From positions 1 through 43,620 of the IMG/VR virus record IMGVR_UViG_3300005253_000068: 43,620 bases of DNA; one strand, written 5' to 3'. Numbering within the stretch: the stretch's first letter is position 1; each line of letters starts with the position of its first letter. A model generated the notes under the pieces. That model saw only the letters and a list, made by a program, of their open reading frames with translations. It had not been told where the DNA came from and ran no database searches. Shown here piece after piece: positions 37,836-43,620 of the stretch. Source of the stretch: a virus. Position numbers and translations under genes: made by a program.

Positions 37836-38606
37836 ATGGCAGTTCAAAAAAAGAAGAAATCCAGCTTTAATCCAGATCCAGAGGTTGAAGCCCCTGAAGA
37901 TCAAAAAGCTGAGGGTGCTGAGGGTGAGGCACCTGAAACAGAAACACCCGAAACCGAATCATCTAAAGAAGGAGAAGGCGAAGAAGGCGAAGAAGGAGAT
38001 AAAGACAAGGAAGGTGATAAGGATAAAGACAAAGATGTTGTGCCTGACAACATTCCAGTTAGGAAAAGTACTCAACAACAGATTATTGGTAGGCAGAAAC
38101 GAACTATCAAAAAGCTTCGTGATAAAAAAGATGAGGGAGATGGTAAATCTGCCGATTCTGAAGAAGATGATAATGAGTTATCTCCTGAAGCCAGTGATGC
38201 TGTTGAAAAAGCTATTGATAAGAAAGTCAAGCCAGTGATCGATGCTCTTGCTTCGACAGTAGATGCTCAAGAGCTTAAAGACCTATGTGCAGAAGATTCT
38301 AATGTGAAAAAGTATAAAAAAAGGATTGAAGCATATATGGCCAATAAACACTGGAAAGGCGTTCCTGTCCTGGCTATCTATCGTTACCTTGCTTGGGAAG
38401 ACAAGAAAGCTGTTAATAAAGAACTTGAAGATATTGCTAACAAGGAAGCCGAACATACTAAGAGTCCTGGGAGAACTTTAAAGAAAAAGAAAACCTCTAA
38501 GGCCTCTACCGGCGCTCCAACTGTTGAAGAAGTGAGAGATATGACTGATCCAGAGATTGAAGCCCTTGGTCAAAGAGCAGAGCAAGGTGAATTTATTCAA
38601 GAATAA
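37836..38606 (+). CDS. Scaffolding protein
   Basis: 256 aa, highly acidic in the first 70 residues (Glu/Asp/Lys runs such as EGEEGEEGDKDKEGDKDKDK), then helical, then a basic C-terminus (GRTLKKKKTSKAS) suited to bind coat protein. Place right before the coat gene and composition are typical of podovirus scaffolds. N-terminal SSFNPDPEVE shares SSFNPDP with the large terminase end. Confidence 0.75.
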   Translation: MAVQKKKKSSFNPDPEVEAPEDQKAEGAEGEAPETETPETESSKEGEGEEGEEGDKDKEGDKDKDKDVVPDNIPVRKSTQQQIIGRQKRTIKKLRDKKDEGDGKSADSEEDDNELSPEASDAVEKAIDKKVKPVIDALASTVDAQELKDLCAEDSNVKKYKKRIEAYMANKHWKGVPVLAIYRYLAWEDKKAVNKELEDIANKEAEHTKSPGRTLKKKKTSKASTGAPTVEEVRDMTDPEIEALGQRAEQGEFIQE

Positions 38607-38610
38607 ATAT

Positions 38611-38660
38611 AGGGGATTGTCGCAATTCTCTATGACGGTATAGGTTACAGCCGAAATGTA
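38611..38660 (+). promoter_or_regulatory. Hairpins in the coat-gene leader
   Basis: AGGGGATTG-TCG-CAATTCTCT (38611-38631) forms a nine-pair stem with two wobbles, with GTCGCA (38619-38624) across the loop. A second hairpin pairs GGTTACA with TGTAGCC. They lie in the 67-base gap before the most strongly needed gene; a stabilising leader structure is likely. Confidence 0.5.
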
Positions 38661-38673
38661 GCCACATTAAAAA

Positions 38674-39627
38674 ATGGCCGATACTACATTAACTCAAATT
38701 ACTCCTGGAGTGAATGTCTTTTATGTTAGAAAAATGTTGCAAGCTGCTCGTCCTCTATTGGTTCATACTAGGTGGGCGCAGGTAAAGGATATTCCAAAAA
38801 AGAATACTTTGGCGATTAGATTTAGAAGATATACTTTACTTTCACCTGCAACAACTCCTCTAAGCGAAGGTATTACTCCTTCAGGTTCACGATTAAGTAT
38901 TACTAATATAAACGCTACTGTTGCTCAGTACGGAGATTACGTTACACTCACTGACTTAGTAGTACTTACTACTTTAGATCCACTTCTTACTGAAAATACT
39001 TCTGTTTTAGGTCAGCAAACCGGTAATACTTTAGATCAGCTTTGTCGTGATGTTATTACAGCTGGAACTACTATTCAGTATTCCTCAACATCTACTCAAA
39101 CAAGTGAAATTACCGCAGGAATGAAATTAAATAGTGATGAAGTTAAAGAAGCTGTTAGAACATTACAAGGCAATGATGCACATAAAATGATGACTATGAT
39201 AAATCCTTCAACAGGGTTTAACACTACTCCTATTGCTGCTGCATATATTGGTATTATTTCTCACAGCACTTTATTTGATTTAAAGAATGATACTGCCTGG
39301 ATTCCTGTTCAAGAATATGCAACTCAAAAGGGTGTTATGGATGGAGAAGTAGGCGCAATGGACGATGTTAGATTTGTAATGACTACAAATGCTGCTACTG
39401 AATCATCAACAGTTACTGTTCATAAGACATTGATTCTAGCTCAGAACTTTTATGGAATTTCAAGAATCTCTGGTGCTGCAATAGAAAATATTGTTATGCC
39501 ATTAGGTTCTGGTGGATCAAGTGATCCATTGAAGCAACGTGCTACTCAGGGTTGGAAAGCAACTTTTGTCGCTAAGATTCTTAACGAGAACTTTGCAGTA
39601 TTGATTGAACACGCTGTATCAAGCTAG
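38674..39627 (+). CDS. Major capsid protein, N4-gp56 family
   Basis: 317 aa with clear N4-gp56/P22-coat pattern: RKMLQAARPLLVHTRWAQVK, NTLAIRFRRYTLLSPATTPL, SEGITPSGSRLSITNINATV, AQYGDYVTLTDLV, TLDQLCRDVITAGTTIQYSS and C-terminal KATFVAKILNENFAVLIEH. HK97-like fold; it builds the icosahedral head. The usual second half with long insertion is of normal length. Confidence 0.92.
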   Translation: MADTTLTQITPGVNVFYVRKMLQAARPLLVHTRWAQVKDIPKKNTLAIRFRRYTLLSPATTPLSEGITPSGSRLSITNINATVAQYGDYVTLTDLVVLTTLDPLLTENTSVLGQQTGNTLDQLCRDVITAGTTIQYSSTSTQTSEITAGMKLNSDEVKEAVRTLQGNDAHKMMTMINPSTGFNTTPIAAAYIGIISHSTLFDLKNDTAWIPVQEYATQKGVMDGEVGAMDDVRFVMTTNAATESSTVTVHKTLILAQNFYGISRISGAAIENIVMPLGSGGSSDPLKQRATQGWKATFVAKILNENFAVLIEHAVSS

Positions 39628-39637
39628 TAGATTTTTA

Positions 39638-39704
39638 GTTAAGTAGGATTATAGATAGACCAATTTCACCGCATGGTGAAAATGGTTCTCACTAATCCTC
39701 TTAA
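39638..39704 (+). ncRNA. Stem-loop element after the coat gene
   Basis: TTAAG.AGGATTA (39639-39651) pairs with TAATCCTCTTAA (39693-39704), one bulged base; inside, CACC-GCAT-GGTG extends through an imperfect CCAATTT/AAATGG stem. GTCGCA follows at 39708 and an ATTTTTTATT run at 39727. Works as a possible late terminator/attenuator or a stabiliser of coat mRNA. Confidence 0.55.
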
Positions 39705-39737
39705 CAGGTCGCATTACTAATTACTTATTTTTTATTC

Positions 39738-40304
39738 ATGGCTAAATTAAACAAAACACAACTTGTCGCAGAATTGAAAAAACTAGGTGTTGAAGTAGAT
39801 CCTGCAAAAAAGTTGACTAATCCAAAGCTCGAAAAGATGTTGGCTAAAGCAGAGGGAGAATCAAGTGGTTCTGAAGAAGATACAGAGAGTAGAGAAACTC
39901 CTGCTAGACTTAAGCCAGACGCTCCAGCCAAATCAGAAGCATCTGCTTCAGTTACTGCTAAGGGAGATTATCTTCAGAAATATCAGTATGGAAAAGATGT
40001 GCCTTTGGGAGATCCTAGTACTAATCCATCTCCAGGAAGTAAGGCATATAGAATGAAACAGGCATTACTGAAACAAGAACCAGTTAAAATTATTGTTATG
40101 AGAGAACCTGGTGAAGCTCCGTCTATTCTAAAGTCTATAAATTTGAATGGTTACAGATTGGATTTACCAAAGCAGGAATATCTTGAAGTACCAGAACAGA
40201 TTGCAAGAATTATAATGAAATCTCAGAAACAACAGGACGAAGCTCTAAAGTTTATGAGAATTGATATTGCAGATGACAAAACAAAAAAGCAATTGGGCGC
40301 ATAA
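39738..40304 (+). CDS. HeH/LEM-type N-terminal capsid-associated protein
   Basis: 188 aa. Residues 1-35 (MAKLNKTQLVAELKKLGVEV, then DPAKKLTNPKLEKML) resemble a HeH/LEM helix-extended-loop-helix domain common in phage head genes. A Ser/Glu linker follows, then a beta-rich part (EPVKIIVMREPGEAPSILKS). It lies right after the coat gene, so a head or decoration protein is likely. Confidence 0.65.
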   Translation: MAKLNKTQLVAELKKLGVEVDPAKKLTNPKLEKMLAKAEGESSGSEEDTESRETPARLKPDAPAKSEASASVTAKGDYLQKYQYGKDVPLGDPSTNPSPGSKAYRMKQALLKQEPVKIIVMREPGEAPSILKSINLNGYRLDLPKQEYLEVPEQIARIIMKSQKQQDEALKFMRIDIADDKTKKQLGA

Positions 40305-40336
40305 GTCGCATAGATAATAACTAATAAAATACTTCA

Positions 40337-40672
40337 ATGACTATCACATCAACCCAATCAAAAAATCCTGCTTCCGTTTTTAACATGGCAGTAGGAAGAT
40401 ATTTAGACACTGGAACTGTTGCTGCTTTCACTCTTACTGTTGGTTTTAAAGCTCGATATGTAAGAATACAAAACCTTAATAGTTCAGGATTTGTAAGAAT
40501 GGAATGGTATGAAGGAATGGCTGCCGCTTCAGGAGTAAAAACTGCTAAAACAGGAGATCAGAGTTTAATTACAACTCTTGGTATTACTGTTGCAGCAAAA
40601 ACAATTCTAGTAGGATTTGATACAGATCTTCTTGTTACAAGCGAACAGCTTAGTTGGTTAGCAATAGGCTAA
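40337..40672 (+). CDS. Small beta-rich virion protein
   Basis: 111 aa. Beta strands (AFTLTVGFKARYVRIQNL; FVRMEWYEGMAAASGVKTA) and ILVGFDTDLLVTSEQLSWLA. The pattern resembles small coat-associated structural proteins. Followed by GTCGCA (40676). Confidence 0.6.
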   Translation: MTITSTQSKNPASVFNMAVGRYLDTGTVAAFTLTVGFKARYVRIQNLNSSGFVRMEWYEGMAAASGVKTAKTGDQSLITTLGITVAAKTILVGFDTDLLVTSEQLSWLAIG

Positions 40673-40710
40673 CACGTCGCAAATTCAAAGTCGCCATATT
40701 AAATAATTTA

Positions 40711-40747
40711 TTATCCAGTAGTGAGGCGAACACTTCTTGCTGGATAA
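40711..40747 (+). promoter_or_regulatory. Hairpin in leader of the beta-helix gene
   Basis: TTATCCAG (40711-40718) pairs with CTGGATAA (40740-40747), with inner AGTG/CACT (40720/40731) around AGGCGAA. GTCGCA/GTCGCC (40676, 40690) precede it. Leader structure of unknown role. Confidence 0.55.
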
Positions 40748-40759
40748 TACAATAGTCAA

Positions 40760-41731
40760 ATGACATTTAAAGAAGGAATTTCAAATGCAGTAGTATCAAA
40801 ACTACTTGATCCGGTTTTAAGAGCAAACTACTTGTCTGCTGGTGAGATGTTTTGGGTTTTTGAAGATTCTGATACAGGACTTCAAAAGATGCAGAAGGAT
40901 CATCCAAAAAATACTTTCGTAACAGTTGCAGAAGCTAATACTGCTGTTACTACTAACCGTAATGATATTATTTTCTTGGGTGGATATAGCTCACACTCTA
41001 ACGCATTAGTGACAGTTTCTAAGAACAGAGTTCACTTTATTGGGTTAGACGGTGGAGGCAGAAAGAACTCTCAAGGTTCTAAGATGATTACACCTGCAAC
41101 ATCAGTTGCAGCAACGGTTGCTGTTGTTAGTAATACTGGTACTAGGAATACTTATAAGAATATTAAGTTTATCCAGAACGGAACCAATGCAGCCCAGACA
41201 AGTGCTTTCATTGATACAGGTGAAGGAACTTATGTAAAGAATTGTAGTTTCCATCACAATAGCCTTTTGTCTACTGCTAATACTCAAGCTTTATTATTTA
41301 AGGGAGATACTTGTCACTATGAAGATTGTCAGATTGGTAACTCTACCGTTTATCACACGGTTGCCAATCAGGCTCCATTGGTAATAAAGACTCCTGCCAG
41401 ATATACCTACTTTATTAACTGCACGATTATACAGTATTCATCTCAAACAACTGCTTCTTGTATTGACGTACCAGATGCAGATGGAATTATAGGTTGGATT
41501 AAGTTTGAGAATGTTTCACTTATGAATGCTAACTTAGGTGATGGTGCTACTGCTGGAGGCGCAATGGCTGAGGCTGTAACATCTGTTTGTACTTCAGGTT
41601 ATCTATACTTTGATAATAGATGTACTTCTTACAGAGCCGTTATATTCGCAGAACTTGATTCTTCTATTATGAATGCTGCTCCTGCTGGGGCTGCAACTGC
41701 TGGAGGTGGAGAAGCTGTGGCAGGTGCCTAG
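40760..41731 (+). CDS. Right-handed beta-helix-like structural protein
   Basis: 323 aa. N-terminal helix (FKEGISNAVVSKLLDPVLRA), then repeated short strands with Asn/Thr turns (RNTYKNIKFIQNG; GTYVKNCSFHHNSL; CHYEDCQIGNSTVY; YTYFINCTIIQYSS), the cadence of a pectin-lyase-like beta helix, ending in a Gly/Ala tail. A head fibre, decoration or spike role fits. Its start follows the hairpin at 40711. Confidence 0.7.
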   Translation: MTFKEGISNAVVSKLLDPVLRANYLSAGEMFWVFEDSDTGLQKMQKDHPKNTFVTVAEANTAVTTNRNDIIFLGGYSSHSNALVTVSKNRVHFIGLDGGGRKNSQGSKMITPATSVAATVAVVSNTGTRNTYKNIKFIQNGTNAAQTSAFIDTGEGTYVKNCSFHHNSLLSTANTQALLFKGDTCHYEDCQIGNSTVYHTVANQAPLVIKTPARYTYFINCTIIQYSSQTTASCIDVPDADGIIGWIKFENVSLMNANLGDGATAGGAMAEAVTSVCTSGYLYFDNRCTSYRAVIFAELDSSIMNAAPAGAATAGGGEAVAGA

Positions 41732-41748
41732 TAATTTCCGTATTCACT

Positions 41749-41788
41749 CAGTCCAAAGGTACTCCCAATCTTCGGAGTACCTTGACTG
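41749..41788 (+). ncRNA. Hairpin with AAGGTACTCC/GGAGTACCTT arms
   Basis: CAGTC (41749) pairs with GACTG (41784); AAGGTACTCC (41756-41765) pairs with GGAGTACCTT (41774-41783), two-base bulge, eight-base loop. Nine of ten arm bases match the hairpin at 23408-23435. Two GTCGCA copies follow (41808, 41821) before the next ATG. Confidence 0.6.
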
Positions 41789-41842
41789 GGACGAGTTCGT
41801 AAATAAAGTCGCAATTATTAGTCGCAATTAAATAATAAAAAA

Positions 41843-42376
41843 ATGAATAACTTTAAAAAATTCTTAATTGGAATAATTTTAATAGGATTATTCTTAATCG
41901 GATATGGCCAAGTACAAGGTCTTAGCAGATTAGAAGTTGATAATCAAATGAGAACTTCTACATCTACACCAGTTACTTTGAGCCTTTATTCTCGTTCTGC
42001 TGGACAATCTGCTACAACTACACAGAATGCTACTACTACATTTCAGACCATAGGAATTGATCTTGTTGATTTAAACATTCAATTCAAGGGAAGTAGTACT
42101 GACGCAACTTTAAACTGGGTTTATCAGTTCTCTGACAACAACATGGATTGGTATGGTGAAGATCTAGCTCAAACTGCTTCTGCTCGTACTATTACTCACT
42201 CAAGTACAACATTAGCTCATTCCTGGAATCCTGAAGTAGCCTCAACCACAGTAGTCAGAAAAAACATCAGCATTGATCCAATAGCAAGTAGATATATGAG
42301 AATTATATTTACCACAACTAATGCTACTAGTTCAGTACACGCTAGAGTCGCACTCAAATCAGAAGTAAACAGATAG
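41843..42376 (+). CDS. Secreted-type structural protein
   Basis: 177 aa. Signal peptide at residues 1-27 (KKFLIGIILIGLFLIGYGQV, likely cleavage near VQG). Then a beta sandwich with many Thr/Ser (QNATTTFQTIGIDLVDLNIQ; STDATLNWVYQFSDNNMDWY) ending in a strand typical of galactose-binding-like folds (ASRYMRIIFTTTNATSSVHA). Exported during infection or processed; possibly an outer head fibre. Function inferred. Confidence 0.65.
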   Translation: MNNFKKFLIGIILIGLFLIGYGQVQGLSRLEVDNQMRTSTSTPVTLSLYSRSAGQSATTTQNATTTFQTIGIDLVDLNIQFKGSSTDATLNWVYQFSDNNMDWYGEDLAQTASARTITHSSTTLAHSWNPEVASTTVVRKNISIDPIASRYMRIIFTTTNATSSVHARVALKSEVNR

Positions 42377-42380
42377 GACT

Positions 42381-42983
42381 ATGAAAAATACAATTAAAAA
42401 CATTTTAATCGTTGTTTTGTCTTTGAGTCTTGTTGGGGGATTTATTCTGGCCGGTGGTGGAAACTACAATAATTACAGTAGTTTCTTTAATAGAAGCAAT
42501 GGTGCTTTAATTCCTGTTAATTCTGCTGACACAATAGGAAATACTAGTAATTATCTCGCTGAAATTTGGGCGACCTTACTTTATATAAATGGTGAAATAC
42601 AAGCTCAAAGAATTGTTGCTGGAGGTAGTGTAACTGTTATAGGTTACGGAACTACCACTGCTTCTGCTGCCGAAATTTGTGATAACTCAGTTATACAGAT
42701 TGGATTGCTTTCTGATCCAGTAGCTACATTGACTTTACCAGCTACTACAACACTTCACGCTGATTGTTTGGGGGCTAATGGTAAAGGTCAGACTATCCTG
42801 GTGCAGAACATTGCTACTAGCACAATGCCATTGGTAATCGTAGCTGGTGCTGGAATAGATTTACAAGAACCTGTTGGTGGTGATGTATCAGTAGCAGAGT
42901 TAGAATATGCGAGAATATGGTTTACCAGAATTAGTTCCGTTACTTCCACTGCTGAAGTTCACAATTACAGAGTTGGAGATTAG
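42381..42983 (+). CDS. Secreted-type structural protein with conserved beta domain
   Basis: 200 aa. Signal or anchor sequence (KNILIVVLSLSLVGGFILAG, residues 6-25). The remainder is beta-rich: GYGTTTASAAEICDNSVIQI, ATLTLPATTTLHADCLGANG, and a closing AEVHNYRVGD. Two Cys pairs could be oxidised outside. It is close to the 177-aa gene before it (four bases apart) and probably acts with it. Confidence 0.65.
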   Translation: MKNTIKNILIVVLSLSLVGGFILAGGGNYNNYSSFFNRSNGALIPVNSADTIGNTSNYLAEIWATLLYINGEIQAQRIVAGGSVTVIGYGTTTASAAEICDNSVIQIGLLSDPVATLTLPATTTLHADCLGANGKGQTILVQNIATSTMPLVIVAGAGIDLQEPVGGDVSVAELEYARIWFTRISSVTSTAEVHNYRVGD

Positions 42984-43011
42984 TAAACTAATAAATTAAA
43001 GAATTAAGACA

Positions 43012-43515
43012 ATGAGATTGAGAAGTTATAATCATGGAAATACTTGTGGAGTTTGTAGCAAAAGAACTGTCAATGGTCATTTTCGATGTAGAAATCATAG
43101 AATTACAACAGATGAGGCTCGAAAGAATATGAGTTTAGAGAAACAAAAGAGATTAGAAGATGGCACTTGGAAGAATCAATACGGAGGATATAAGGGTGGT
43201 TATGAAAATAAGTTAATGCACGTTAGAAAAAGAAGAGTTCTAAAGTTGGGGGTGATTGGTTCACATACCCTTCGGGAATGGGAAAAATTGAAAAAGTTTT
43301 ACAATTATATGTGTCTTTGTTGCAAAAGGTTTGAACCTGAAATTACGTTAAGTGAAGACCATATAATTCCGATTACAAAAAGAGGAACTGATAATATCTC
43401 AAACATTCAACCACTTTGCAGAAGTTGTAATAGTCGCAAACACACTAAAATAATCAACTATATTCCAGAAATGGAAATGGTAAATTTATCACAGGAACAG
43501 AACTTGCGGCTTTAA
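43012..43515 (+). CDS. HNH endonuclease at the circle junction
   Basis: 167 aa, stop at 43515 (= base 16 of the left repeat). Zinc knuckle [23 protein letters not shown] (residues 103-122), then [18 protein letters not shown]-terminal [18 protein letters not shown]. Its last ~67 bases (43449 on) overlap the adaptor frame. The HNH codons GTA AAT TTA contain A AAT TTA, which could shift -1 directly into the adaptor frame. Mobile element that has taken over the 5' end of the next gene. Confidence 0.88.
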   Translation: MRLRSYNHGNTCGVCSKRTVNGHFRCRNHRITTDEARKNMSLEKQKRLEDGTWKNQYGGYKGGYENKLMHVRKRRVLKLGVIGSHTLREWEKLKKFYNYMCLCCKRFEPEITLSEDHIIPITKRGTDNISNIQPLCRSCNSRKHTKIINYIPEMEMVNLSQEQNLRL

Positions 43516-43620
43516 TCCGCTACAAAACAAGTACTAATTCCACAACATTTACTGATGCAAATATATTGCCATTAGTTAATCTTTTTATTAAAGAAATTTC
43601 TTCAATGATAGTTGAATTAA
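43500..43620. repeat. Direct terminal repeat, right copy
   Basis: Identical to 1-121; closes the circle. Contains the HNH stop and the start of the adaptor frame. Confidence 0.95.

Noticed and set aside
37711-38238. 175-aa basic frame overlapping the scaffold gene
   Set aside because: It is the shifted frame of the acidic Lys/Glu-rich scaffold sequence and starts within the hairpin region; no independent support.
1-43620. Genes on the minus strand
   Set aside because: All long minus-strand frames lie opposite well-supported + strand genes, with unlikely composition (Ser/Leu/Phe-rich) and no motifs.

Overview
This 43,620-base window looks like one complete, circularly closed genome of a tailed phage. 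Bases 1-121 are repeated exactly at 43500-43620, so the unit length is about 43,499 bp. All convincing genes lie on the + strand and the sequence is strongly AT-rich. The virion genes (large and small terminase, portal, acidic scaffold, N4-gp56/P22-type coat protein, adaptor, beta-propeller tail protein, large ejection-type proteins, no tape measure or tail-sheath gene) point to a short-tailed podovirus. Most genes have no Shine-Dalgarno sequence and start after an A/T-rich leader (typically ..AAATTATG or ..TAAATATG). Together with a KhpA-like KH protein and Thr/Ser-rich signal-peptide tail proteins, this suggests a Patescibacteria (CPR)-type host. That host call is inference.

Layout. 1-12.8 kb: adaptor, fibre and lectin-like proteins, tail protein and three large internal/ejection proteins. 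12.8-15.1 kb: lysis module (small membrane proteins, zinc amidase), KH protein, terminator. 15.1-28.6 kb: starts at an extended -10 promoter and a small HTH protein; holds a Rad52-type annealing protein, a PD-(D/E)XK nuclease, a replication-initiator-like gene with internal iterons, YopX, a full RtcB RNA ligase, many tiny genes and a broken beta-class DNA methyltransferase carrying a LAGLIDADG endonuclease. 28.6-32.3 kb: accessory genes including an Acb2-like (anti-CBASS) candidate and a peptide-deformylase-like protein, then an RNA region of about 365 bp. 32.3-43.5 kb: packaging and head genes, secreted-type structural proteins and an HNH gene that runs over the circle junction into the adaptor gene.

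The most unusual layer is RNA. Three elements (18416-18637, 24285-24429, 24796-24876) are closed by the same long clamp helix (GAGGATTTA-type 5' arm, TAAGTCCTC-type 3' arm) around unrelated cargo structures. Two cargos contain tRNA T-arm-like hairpins, and one of these is a small tRNA-elbow-like fold without an anticodon arm. A fourth, possibly empty, clamp sits at about 23503-23533 beside RtcB. Further structured RNAs lie at 12985-13203, 23302-23409, 30880-31000 (own promoter) and 31020-31200, and hairpins precede several late genes. An RtcB ligase next to repeated clamp RNAs suggests, as inference only, phage RNA repair or RNA circularisation.

Other notable points: a dnaX-type slippery run in the small terminase; four HNH genes and one LAGLIDADG gene, three of the HNH genes overlapping the 5' end of the next gene; a recurrent GTCGCA spacer motif; and a full Shine-Dalgarno match inside a structured non-coding region. 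I see no integrase, DNA polymerase, helicase, canonical full-length tRNA, rRNA or CRISPR array.
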